A stretch of 6,019 nucleotides of DNA, taken from Acidobacteriota bacterium. GTDB lineage: Bacteria; Acidobacteriota; UBA6911; JACQSX01. The notes beneath the pieces are model-generated. The model saw only the letters and a list, made by a program, of their open reading frames with translations. It was not told the DNA's origin and made no database searches. Positions within the stretch are counted from its first letter, which is position 1. Each line of letters starts with the position of its first letter. The stretch is taken from assembly GCA_016199665.1 (NCBI GenBank), contig JACQGG010000245.1:1-6019 (forward strand). Direction: 5' to 3'. Of the stretch, positions 1 through 5,484 are shown piece after piece. The translations under genes were made by a program, and so were the position numbers.

Positions 1-89
1 CCGCAACTGGAGACATCCAGTTCCGGCACATGGGCCACGTAGGTATCGCCTTCCTTGAAGATGTGCACGGTGAAACCCAGGGCGCTCAT
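1..89 (-). CDS. HicB-like antitoxin family protein (partial, N-terminus only)
   Basis: Only the first 29 codons are inside the window; the gene continues past the left edge. Seen: ATG at 89-87 preceded by AGGAG with about 7 nt spacing, and an N-terminus with the motif YVAHVPELDVSSCG. A short beta-strand segment reading roughly 'F..EG..YVA..PELDVSS.G' is the typical opening of HicB-fold proteins, a partial RNase H-like fold that usually acts as the antitoxin of a HicA mRNA interferase. The gene starts 17 nt after the stop of the upstream XRE regulator on the same strand, so the two are probably one operon. Whether a HicA toxin follows cannot be seen. It could instead be a solitary HicB-like protein with no toxin, which is common. 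The family call is from the N-terminus only. Confidence 0.65.
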   Translation of the reverse strand, partial: MSALGFTVHIFKEGDTYVAHVPELDVSSC

Positions 90-106
90 GGATGTTCTCC
101 TGCAGG

Positions 107-499
107 CTAAGACCTGCCAGCTTTTTCCAGCATGGTATCGAGGAATTTGATCACAAACTCCTGGTCTTTGCGGGGCAGGCGGCGCACCTGTTCAAAGCGC
201 AGCGCCAGTTGGGGAGGAGGACCGGGCCGCCCGCGCGCCGGCTTTGTCTGGCTTCCCACCAGTTCTGCCACCGAGACTTCTAACACTGTTGCGGCACGCT
301 GAATGAACTCCAGCGAGGGGTTGATGGCTCGCCGCTCGTAATAGTCAATCATCTTGCGTGTTGTGGTCAGTCGCTGAGCGAGTTGGGTCTGCGACCAGCC
401 GCGGCTTCTGCGCAATGCGGCCAGCCGCTGCCCGAACAGGGGGGCGTCTCTGGTTGGAGGACGTCCTGCCATAACGTCCTGATTATAGAAATCCATCAT
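107..499 (-). CDS. XRE-family helix-turn-helix transcriptional regulator
   Basis: Predicted cytoplasmic DNA-binding protein of 130 residues. Residues about 22-81 form an XRE/Cro-type HTH: FGQRLAALRRSRGWSQTQLA is followed by a recognition helix region (TTTRKMIDYYERRAINPS), where the usual 'S...IS..E.G...P' pattern is altered to 'TRKMIDYYERRAINPS'. A proline-rich linker leads to a C-terminal helix (RFEQVRRLPRKDQEFVIKFLDTML) of a type often seen in small XRE proteins and probably used for dimerisation. Start choice: a TTG at 532 would lengthen it by 11 residues but has no ribosome site. ATG 499 (or the next ATG, 496) lies 6 (or 9) nt after AAAAAGG. A TATATT box at 536-531 (minus strand) would place transcription initiation inside the longer version, which also favours 499. 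It is followed by a HicB-like gene after 17 nt. By analogy with such operons it probably represses its own promoter; the target is inferred. Confidence 0.85.
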   Translation of the reverse strand: MMDFYNQDVMAGRPPTRDAPLFGQRLAALRRSRGWSQTQLAQRLTTTRKMIDYYERRAINPSLEFIQRAATVLEVSVAELVGSQTKPARGRPGPPPQLALRFEQVRRLPRKDQEFVIKFLDTMLEKAGRS

Positions 500-505
500 C
501 CCCAT

Positions 506-512
506 CCTTTTT
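506..512 (-). promoter_or_regulatory. Ribosome binding site deciding the XRE start
   Basis: The minus strand reads AAAAAGG, 6 nt before ATG 499 and 9 nt before ATG 496. A third in-frame ATG at 505 abuts it and is too close. This supports a start at 499/496 rather than the upstream TTG at 532. Confidence 0.6.
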
Positions 513-557
513 CGCTTGCCTCGTATTGCCAATATAAACTAGCATTAGGTCTCAGGA

Positions 558-1062
558 TTAGCAATCACGATTCTTTTTGTAGCCCCTAATCGGAAACGGC
601 TCCGAGGCAAGTTTGAGGGTGAACTCCTCCGGTTCCACTTCGGCCCTGAGCGCGGCCTTGACGTTCGGAGTCTTCTTGAAATCAAAAAACATCTGGCAGT
701 CCACGAAGCAGTCGCCGTCTTAGTAGACTTCAGGTACCGGAGCATGATCATAAACCAAGCCAAAAGTCTGGCTTGTGAGCCTCCAGAAACCGAGTGTTCA
801 TGTACTCGCACACTTGGCTAGGCACCACCATAGGCCTTGTTCGGTAATCCTCTTTCTTCCGCCACCTCTGCTTCCCGTGCAGAATCGCCGCTATACAGCA
901 GGTGAGTTTGCCCTAGGGGGAAACAGGCAGTTGTTTATCAGTCGCGGCGTTGGCCATTTGATTAAGATACGTTTCAACGTGAGGCCGGAGATCACCGTAT
1001 TCGAGCTTGCTGCGGCCTAACAGGTTGGAGAAACACTCCTTTCTGGGACAGACTTTCCCCCT
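558..1062 (-). pseudogene. Degraded protein-coding remnant, function not recognised
   Basis: The 600 bases between the XRE gene and the toxin gene hold no intact gene, but two consecutive minus-strand frames read like a real protein. Frame A is open from 1062 to 751 with one internal TAG (915-913); it includes LLGRSKLEYGDLRPHVETYL and EYMNTRFLEAHKPDFWLGL before TGA at 750-748. Shifting frame near 755-750 continues as VYDHAPVPEVY, a TAA at 722-720, then DGDFVDCQMFFDFKKTPNV through EPFPIRGYKKNRDC to a TAA at 560-558. The rebuilt sequence has balanced composition and high GC at third codon positions, unlike the arginine/serine-rich translation of the overlapping open frame (545-811). So this is most likely the C-terminal part of a gene inactivated by two stops and a frameshift. 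I do not recognise the family. No start codon or ribosome site is evident at the 5' side. Sequencing error could explain one lesion, hardly all three. Confidence 0.45.
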
Positions 1063-1133
1063 TTAGCCGTCCAATAAAGACGGGCCTTTTCTGATTCGCA
1101 ATCCGACAGGTTTTTGGGACAAGCGGCGCGCCG

Positions 1134-1394
1134 TCAACGGTAGACGTCGGAGCGGTGACGGATGGCGCTGATATCAATCAGGCGGCGGGAATCGTCAATG
1201 GCGTAAATGACGCGATAGTCGCCGATCCGGATCCGCCAGAGGTCGTCGGCGCCCTGGAGTTTGTGACAGCCGGAGGGCCCGGGGTCAGAACCGAGCGCCT
1301 CGATTCGCTGGAAGACGCGCGTTCGGAGCGGCTCACCAAGTTTCTCCATCTCCTTGCGCGCGCTGCGCGCCAAGGTAACTTGGTAACCGGCCAT
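1134..1394 (-). CDS. RelE/ParE-superfamily toxin of a type II toxin-antitoxin system
   Basis: Complete 86-residue protein, the usual length for RelE/ParE toxins. The family pattern is clear: an N-terminal strand and helix (YQVTLARSARKEMEKL, then helix 2 PLRTRVFQRIEAL), a loop with 'HKLQGADDLWRIRIGDYRVIY' features (the W-R-I-R-x-G-D-Y-R core strands), and the C-terminal strand ending IRHRSDVYR, matching the 'HR.dvYr' ending of RelE-type mRNA interferases. Such toxins either cleave ribosome-bound mRNA (RelE) or inhibit gyrase (ParE). The basic C-terminal His-Arg and Tyr favour the RelE type, but this is inference. The start ATG (1394-1392) overlaps the antitoxin stop as TAATG, so translation is coupled and the antitoxin is made first. 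The partner would neutralise it by binding in the cytoplasm. Confidence 0.9.
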   Translation of the reverse strand: MAGYQVTLARSARKEMEKLGEPLRTRVFQRIEALGSDPGPSGCHKLQGADDLWRIRIGDYRVIYAIDDSRRLIDISAIRHRSDVYR

Positions 1395-1582
1395 TAACGC
1401 CGCTTGACAGGGCGGGCAAGCCGGCGCTTGACGCTTTCCAAAGACTCCCGCGGCTCTCGGGCCCGGGATCTCGAGAGCGCCACGTCATAGAAGTCTTCCC
1501 AGAGTTGGGCGTTTCTCTTTAGATCGATCAGAACCGCTTTCTTTTCTCCCTGGTTGTCCACCAGGAACTGAACCCCACGCAT
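1394..1582 (-). CDS. Phd/YefM- or RelB-like antitoxin
   Basis: Complete 62-residue protein directly upstream of, and sharing one base (TAATG) with, the RelE/ParE-type toxin gene. The N-terminus MRGVQFLVDNQGEKKAVLIDL has the 'v.yv.de.Ge..AVlid..ey..l.ed' pattern of short Phd/RelB-like antitoxins. It is followed by a charged, probably disordered C-terminus (REPRESLESVKRRLARPVKRR) of the type that wraps the toxin. The ATG is strongly supported by AAAGGAG six nt upstream. The protein is very short: a full DNA-binding Phd fold has about 80 residues, so operator binding may be weak or need the toxin. The call rests on position, size and the N-terminal pattern together. Confidence 0.8.
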   Translation of the reverse strand: MRGVQFLVDNQGEKKAVLIDLKRNAQLWEDFYDVALSRSRAREPRESLESVKRRLARPVKRR

Positions 1583-1675
1583 ACCCGACTCCTTTGCATC
1601 AGGATAGCCGGCCGGCGGTCCCGGGTTGGCCGCCTGGTCGCTGCCGACATGATGGGCAAGCTACGGCTTTCCTAC

Positions 1676-1798
1676 CTAGTCTACTGTCACATTGATTCGT
1701 GACCCTATGTTGAGCCCCGGTTCAACGAGCAACGCGGCGATATGGCCAGGATTTCGAAGCGCACATTTATTTCAAATATTTCTGTGACAGTAGACTAG
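1676..1798. mobile_element. MITE-like non-autonomous element with CTAG target duplication
   Basis: Bases 1676-1691 and 1783-1798 are perfect inverted complements (16 bp). Because CTAG is its own complement, the outermost four bases of each arm also form a direct repeat. The simplest reading is an insertion of 115 bp (1680-1794) with 12-bp terminal inverted repeats TCTACTGTCACA / TGTGACAGTAGA, flanked by a 4-bp CTAG target-site duplication. YTAR/CTAG duplications are known for transposases of the IS5 group and some related DDE families. There is no room for a transposase, so it would be mobilised in trans. It lies between the antitoxin's upstream region and a broken RHS fragment. The alternative is a 16-bp inverted repeat of another origin, for example a remnant of a larger insertion sequence after internal deletion. 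Confidence 0.6.
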
Positions 1799-1865
1799 TA
1801 TTATATGGCAGAGTTAGTAATCGGAAATACATTTTCACTTTTGCCCCCGATGCCTCTACAACTCA

Positions 1866-2300
1866 GGGACTTCCAACAACGGCCGAATCGCCGGCATCAC
1901 CGAAAACCTGGACACGACCAAGACGGTTTCTGACGCCTACGACGAACTGAATCGCCTGAAAACGGCTGCCACCAGCGGAACACAGCGGGGCCTGACCTGG
2001 ACCTACCACCGCTACGGCAACCGCCTGACCCAGTTGGCAACCAAGGGCGCTCCTCCGACCCACTCTCTGACGCTTGACACGGCCACCAACCGGGTGAGCG
2101 GATGGAGCTACAATGCGGCCGAGAGCGTGACAAAGACGGCCGCAATACATACGCCTACAATGGAAAACCGCGTGATCTCGATCAACAGCGGGGCGACCCG
2201 CTACAGCTACGACGCCTTCGGGAGCCGGGTACAGAATCGTAAGCCGTCAAAGTTCCCGTCGCGCCGGCATTTCCGGTATTGCTCAAGAAAAACATCATAG
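1866..2300 (+). pseudogene. RHS/YD-repeat protein fragment
   Basis: The plus strand is open from 1821 to a TAG at 2298-2300. From about 1866 it reads as RHS repeats: NNGRIAGITENLDTTKTVSD, AYDELNRLKTA, TWTYHRYGNRLTQ, TNRVSGWSYNAAESVTKTA, then MENRVISINSGATRYSYDAF and GSRVQ. RHS proteins are very large secreted or surface beta-cage proteins that carry C-terminal toxins; only about 125 residues remain. There is no RHS N-terminus, no hyperconserved DPxG core boundary and no ribosome site. Homology stops near 2235, and the last 20 codons look unrelated. Within it, the typical 'NTYAYN(A)ENR' is disturbed: reading +1 between about 2143 and 2162 restores NTYAYN, so one base and then two bases appear lost, with the frame recovered. 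The left end lies about 70 nt from the MITE-like element. It is a relic, not a functional gene. Confidence 0.75.
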
Positions 2301-2317
2301 AAAAGCCTGCGCCGACT

Positions 2318-2713
2318 TCAGCCGCGAGGCGCCGCCATTTCGGTCTGTTCACTCTTTAGGCGGACCAATTCGCCGTTCAACTGGCGAATGCGATGGGACA
2401 TGGTCTGCAAAATGCGGAACGCCAGGGAAGGGTCCTCGTGCACCCTGCGCAGGAAAGTTCTCTTGTCCAGCGTCAGCGCCCGGGCCTCGCCCAAGGCGCG
2501 CACCGTAGCAGAGCGAACCCCGCCATCGAAGAGCGCCATCTCCCCGAAAATGTCTCCCTTGCCCAGCACCGTCAGACGCAGCTCCCTGGCGCCCTCCTCT
2601 CGCAGCACCTCGAGCTGTCCCGCCTGAATCACAAACATGCAGTCTCCCATCTCCCCCTGCCGGACGACGATCTCGCCGTCCCGGTAAACCTTGCCCAGAC
2701 CGCCCATGTCCAT
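2318..2713 (-). CDS. Stand-alone cyclic-nucleotide-binding (cNMP) domain protein
   Basis: A 131-residue protein consisting almost wholly of one CAP-type cNMP-binding domain. Residues about 8-60 are the beta-roll (YRDGEIVVRQGEMGDCMFVI ... QAGQLEVL ... LTVLGKGDIFGEMAL). The phosphate-binding cassette follows at 56-70, FGEMALFDGGVRSAT, where Glu58 and Arg67 are the residues that bind the ribose and cyclic phosphate in CAP and PKA. After it come two helices (about 84-122). There is no HTH, so it is not a Crp/Fnr regulator as it stands; it must act through a partner or as a simple sensor. The start ATG follows a GGAGG...GAGG purine tract. The next minus-strand gene upstream, the oxidoreductase, ends 294 nt away, so co-transcription is possible but not evident. 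Many homologues do not bind cAMP tightly, so ligand identity is unknown. Confidence 0.9.
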   Translation of the reverse strand: MDMGGLGKVYRDGEIVVRQGEMGDCMFVIQAGQLEVLREEGARELRLTVLGKGDIFGEMALFDGGVRSATVRALGEARALTLDKRTFLRRVHEDPSLAFRILQTMSHRIRQLNGELVRLKSEQTEMAAPRG

Positions 2714-3007
2714 TATGTCCTCACCTCCCGTCTGCTTATGTCATCGGGACTGATCAGCAGTTTTTTCCCGGAGAACAATGTCCAGGCGTGCGCAGTAAAC
2801 CCCATTCCTCTGCAACTGTTGCGTGTGTGGCATTTCTCCGGCAATTTACAGACCCAACCTACACCCATTCGCATCAGGATCAACATCTAATTTCGGCGCA
2901 ACTTGACTCTCTTGGCAATAAACTACGCCAATAGTCAATGGTACATACACCCGCGTGGATAGCGAGCCTTAGCACTGACGACGACCTCCCGTCGCGGAAT
3001 CCCCTGC
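2714..3007. other. Intergenic region, no gene supported
   Basis: These 294 bases separate the oxidoreductase from the cNMP-domain gene. I see no convincing sigma70 promoter, terminator or coding frame. Two small dyads are present: GCAAC-T-GTTGC at 2812-2822 and TTGGC/GCCAA (2912-2916 with 2927-2931). Either could be a protein-binding site for the cNMP-domain gene, but neither is strong. The promoter of the cNMP gene should lie here unless it is read through from the oxidoreductase. Confidence 0.4.
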
Positions 3008-4516
3008 TCAAGGCGCGCGTTTCCATCGCATCCTTGCCTCTGCCCTGTCTCGGTGCAGAGGCCAAATTGCGACGAGCGTAGTCACAATTATGTCCCAGAG
3101 AAAGCGACCCAGAAAGCAGGGGTGAAGAGTGCGCACAAAGACCTCCCGGTAGGGGGCACTCCCTGTGAAGACATCCCACAACACCGTGCTCATGCGGCGG
3201 GCGCCTTCCGGATTCTGCTGTTCTCTGGAGACCATGCGCAATATGCCGCGGCGATCATGCGCGTTCTTCTGGATCTGGCGAGTGACGATAAAAATCAGCT
3301 TTCCAATATTGTTGTCGGTGTTAATGGCGCGACAGGTTGGCCAATAATGCCGTCGAAAATCCTCAGCCGATACGCCGCTGAAAACAGCGGTCACCGCCGC
3401 CGCCTTGGCGGTTCGGTAAGCCGCGCCGATTCCGTCCTTATATAATCGGGTGACGCCGCAATCCCCAACAAACACGACCCTGTCCGCAAAAGGCTGGGTG
3501 GCGGCTTGAAAATTTATCTTGGGGGAACAGTGGCAAAAGTCTTGAGGCACGCTCCAGCCGGGAGGAAAGCACCGCTTTACCTCGGGTGCGTTTAGAAAAG
3601 ACTGTACTAAAGGTCCGTCGATGTCCATCCCCAGAAGGCACAGCGTGATGTAGTCCCCCTTGGGGATGAGGGCGGCGAATTCCAACCGCGGCAGATGGAG
3701 CAGAAAGACATGCATGGAGCTGCCCAAATATTTTTCCACGGTTTCCTGGCCGAAGTAGAACTCGCTCACATAGGTTTTTGTGGTCCGGGGAGGTTTGTAG
3801 CCCAATCCCAGCTTCTCGAAGAGCTTGGGAGCGGAGCTGTTTACTCCTACTGCTGCCACCAGCAAATCATAGCCCTGGGGCGAACCGCCCTGTGTCTGAA
3901 CCACGGGCCGGCCGTCTTTCAAACTGATATCATCCACGCGCCCCCGCACCAGATGAGCGCCTTTGCCTGCGGCCAGGTCCAGTAAATAGCCATCAAAACT
4001 GCGCCACTTCGCCTCCTTCATCCCCCGAGGGCCGGCCCCGCGATGCACTGCAGCAATCCTCTTCTCCTGCAGCGGGGTGCCGATACGGACGTCGCTCTCA
4101 TCCATGTGGAGCACGTACGAGTCGATGGCTCTTTCCACCACCGTCGAGGGGAGGTCGATTCCTTCGGCGGCCAGATGCTGTACCAGAGATTCCGAGATGA
4201 TCCCGCCGCACATGTTGCAGCCGGCCGGACCGGTCACAGCAAAGTCTCGCGGCTCATAAATATCCACTTCCAGGCGCATGCTGATTCTTTGCGCCATATC
4301 CAGCAGGAAATAGGTGAAGAAAGAACCGGCCGGGCCGCCTCCGATCACCGCCACCCGAGAATCGTCCTCCAGCGCCAATGCGCCATCAAGGCGAGTATCG
4401 TCAAAGTCACTTGTGCGGCGGCTCCCGTGAAAGGCGGTAGCGATGCGCTGCAAGGTTGGGCTCCACTTGAGACGGGATACGACGTTAAAGGTGCCTGGAG
4501 GCTTCCTCGAAATCAT
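3008..4516 (-). CDS. FAD-dependent oxidoreductase, geranylgeranyl-reductase-like, with C-terminal membrane helix
   Basis: Predicted 502-residue flavoprotein. Residues about 53-64 (RVAVIGGGPAGS) are the Rossmann GxGxxG motif that binds the ADP part of FAD. VDIYEPRDF (about 84-92) is the second strand with its acidic residue. GCNMCGG (99-105) gives a CxxC pair close behind. YDLLVAAVGVNSSA (216-229) is the central ATG-like motif. FVGDCGVTRLYKDGIGAA (349-366) is the GD motif binding the FAD ribityl chain. This order is that of the p-hydroxybenzoate-hydroxylase/geranylgeranyl-reductase group, whose members reduce isoprenoid double bonds or hydroxylate substrates; the substrate here is unknown. It is longer than most relatives, with about 52 residues before the Rossmann fold and a hydrophobic stretch near residues 468-486 (FLGRFLWDIIVTTLVAIW) that could anchor it in the membrane. 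Start: TTG 4621 would add 35 basic, low-complexity residues without a ribosome site, whereas ATG 4516 follows AAAGGGG by 5 nt. It is divergent from an XRE regulator. Confidence 0.85.
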   Translation of the reverse strand: MISRKPPGTFNVVSRLKWSPTLQRIATAFHGSRRTSDFDDTRLDGALALEDDSRVAVIGGGPAGSFFTYFLLDMAQRISMRLEVDIYEPRDFAVTGPAGCNMCGGIISESLVQHLAAEGIDLPSTVVERAIDSYVLHMDESDVRIGTPLQEKRIAAVHRGAGPRGMKEAKWRSFDGYLLDLAAGKGAHLVRGRVDDISLKDGRPVVQTQGGSPQGYDLLVAAVGVNSSAPKLFEKLGLGYKPPRTTKTYVSEFYFGQETVEKYLGSSMHVFLLHLPRLEFAALIPKGDYITLCLLGMDIDGPLVQSFLNAPEVKRCFPPGWSVPQDFCHCSPKINFQAATQPFADRVVFVGDCGVTRLYKDGIGAAYRTAKAAAVTAVFSGVSAEDFRRHYWPTCRAINTDNNIGKLIFIVTRQIQKNAHDRRGILRMVSREQQNPEGARRMSTVLWDVFTGSAPYREVFVRTLHPCFLGRFLWDIIVTTLVAIWPLHRDRAEARMRWKRAP

Positions 4517-4521
4517 CTTCA

Positions 4522-4528
4522 CCCCTTT
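4522..4528 (-). promoter_or_regulatory. Ribosome binding site deciding the oxidoreductase start
   Basis: The minus strand reads AAAGGGG five nt before ATG 4516, near-ideal spacing. The in-frame TTG at 4621 has nothing comparable upstream, so the shorter 502-residue protein is preferred. Confidence 0.7.
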
Positions 4529-4763
4529 CACGCGCTCTTTGTTGCGGCGCCATCGGCGCGTACATGAAGCAGAATGCGGCGGACTTTTTCTTCCAGGTTT
4601 ACCGGCGCAGGCGACTCCCAAGCTCGGGGAGACGGCCCCTGCGTCGCACGAACCGCTTTTTCAGCGCGCAAAGCCCGGTCATGCCGCGCCGCGCTCAGAC
4701 TCTGCCTCGATCGGTTAGCCCTCTTGACGTATACGCCGTCAGGAAATCACTTTCCGGCACAGG

Positions 4764-4794
4764 GGTCAATGTTCCATTTGACTTATGATTGACC
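4764..4794. repeat. Operator-like inverted repeats overlapping the XRE promoter
   Basis: GGTCAA (4764-4769) pairs with TTGACC (4789-4794). Inside it GTCAA (4765-4769), 8 nt, TTGAC (4778-4782) forms a second dyad, giving three TTGAC-type half-sites in 31 bp. They cover the -35 hexamer and part of the spacer, the usual place for an autorepressor. Binding by the adjacent XRE protein is inferred. Confidence 0.45.
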
Positions 4795-4806
4795 TTTGTG
4801 TAAATA
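4778..4806 (+). promoter_or_regulatory. Sigma70-type promoter for the XRE gene at 4842
   Basis: TTGACT (4778-4783), 17-nt spacer, TAAATA (4801-4806): 5/6 matches to each consensus hexamer at optimal spacing. Transcription would begin near 4813, leaving a leader of about 30 nt to ATG 4842. This rules out the in-frame ATG at 4785, which lies upstream of the predicted transcript start. Confidence 0.65.
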
Positions 4807-4841
4807 ACTTGGTCTGGCAGTCAACACCTTGGGGTCGGTGG

Positions 4842-5318
4842 ATGAGCGTCGGCAAAAAGATTCTGCAGTTGCGGGTGCAATCAGGGCGGACCCAGCGAGA
4901 CGTTGCCCAGTTGACGGGTTTGGCTGTTTCCTATCTTTCCCGCCTGGAGAATGACCGGCTCAACCCTTCCCTTCGCACTCTCACCAAGATTTCAGAGGCC
5001 CTTAGAATTCCGCTTACATCCTTCTTCGATGCCGAACCGGTGTTGGAATCGGGTGACCACTGCCCGGTGAGTCCTTCCGGCCGCTGCATATTGGACCAGA
5101 TGCATGTGGGCCGCGGCCGCAAACCGAAGATGCAGGCGGAAGGCTACTCAAACCAACAACTGGAGGTTCTGCGATTGTGCAACTTTCTGCTGCACCAGGG
5201 GAACAAGGAAGTCATTACCTCCCTGTCCACAGTCATGAGGTCCTTGCTGTCGTTGTCGGCGTCGAAAGGTCAGGCGGCCTCTCGCAAGACTCAGGCGCCA
5301 AGAATTACAAAAGGTTGA
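4842..5318 (+). CDS. XRE-family regulator with conserved-cysteine C-terminal domain (copy 1)
   Basis: Predicted 158-residue DNA-binding protein. Residues 1-65 are an XRE HTH: MSVGKKILQLRVQSGRTQRD, then VAQLTGLAVSYLSRLENDRL and NPSLRTL, close to the family consensus. The C-terminal part (about 70-140) has CPVSPSGRCILD with Cys74 and Cys82, a basic linker (GRGRKPK), then QLEVLRLCNFLLH with Cys113, ending in a helix rich in Leu and Ser. The domain is not one I can name. It is shared with the convergent gene at 5485-5955: 47 of the first 60 residues are identical by hand count. Start: an ATG at 4785 would add 19 residues that the paralogue lacks and lies upstream of the predicted transcription start; the Shine-Dalgarno at 4842 is only a weak GGGGTCGGTGG purine run. 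It is divergent from the oxidoreductase and probably autoregulated. A redox or metal-sensing role for the cysteines is inference. Confidence 0.85.
   Translation: MSVGKKILQLRVQSGRTQRDVAQLTGLAVSYLSRLENDRLNPSLRTLTKISEALRIPLTSFFDAEPVLESGDHCPVSPSGRCILDQMHVGRGRKPKMQAEGYSNQQLEVLRLCNFLLHQGNKEVITSLSTVMRSLLSLSASKGQAASRKTQAPRITKG
4935..4976. repeat. Left arm of a 42-nt perfect inverted repeat
   Basis: Bases 4935-4976, encoding the end of the HTH recognition helix and the LENDRLNPSLR segment of XRE copy 1, are the exact reverse complement of 5821-5862 in copy 2. The arms are 844 nt apart. Flanking codons differ at synonymous positions, so this block is more conserved than the rest of the two genes. Confidence 0.85.
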
Positions 5319-5484
5319 TCCACGGCCGGTTCTCCATTGCGCCGCGAATGAGCCCGTCCCTCGCCGAGGTAGTCTTTGCGGCACACGCGGGCGCCCAAGC
5401 CTGCCTGAACCTGAGCCGCGCGTCGGAAATCACGTTTGTCCAAATTACCGAACGCGACACGAGGCCATAATAGCCACCTCCCAG

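Larger units (their letters stand above)
4517..4841. other. Divergent intergenic region between oxidoreductase and XRE gene
   Basis: This 325-base region separates the oxidoreductase (minus) from the first paired XRE gene (plus). Its right third holds a clear promoter and operator-like repeats for the XRE gene. For the oxidoreductase I find a ribosome site but no convincing -35/-10 pair on the minus strand; the -10 may be non-consensus or regulator-dependent. Several overlapping plus-strand frames between 4443 and 4792 lack ribosome sites and recognisable content, and I treat them as chance. Confidence 0.5.

Noticed and set aside
775..1020. 81-codon plus-strand open frame
   Set aside because: The minus strand over the same bases gives a more protein-like reading; this frame has no ribosome site.
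1863..2150. Two minus-strand open frames opposite the RHS fragment
   Set aside because: The plus strand matches RHS repeats, so these are shadows.
2812..2822. GCAAC-T-GTTGC palindrome as an operator
   Set aside because: Short and isolated, with no recognisable promoter beside it; kept only as a note in the intergenic entry.
2982..2994. CGAC-CTCCC-GTCG hairpin just after the oxidoreductase stop as a terminator
   Set aside because: Only four base pairs and no following T-run on the minus strand.
4043..4567. 174-codon open frame on the plus strand opposite the oxidoreductase
   Set aside because: It is antisense to a gene with clear FAD motifs, has no ribosome site and no recognisable domain; GC-rich genes commonly leave such open antisense frames.
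4517..4621. 35-residue N-terminal extension of the oxidoreductase from a TTG
   Set aside because: No ribosome site precedes the TTG, the residues are low-complexity and basic, and ATG 4516 has a near-ideal AAAGGGG.
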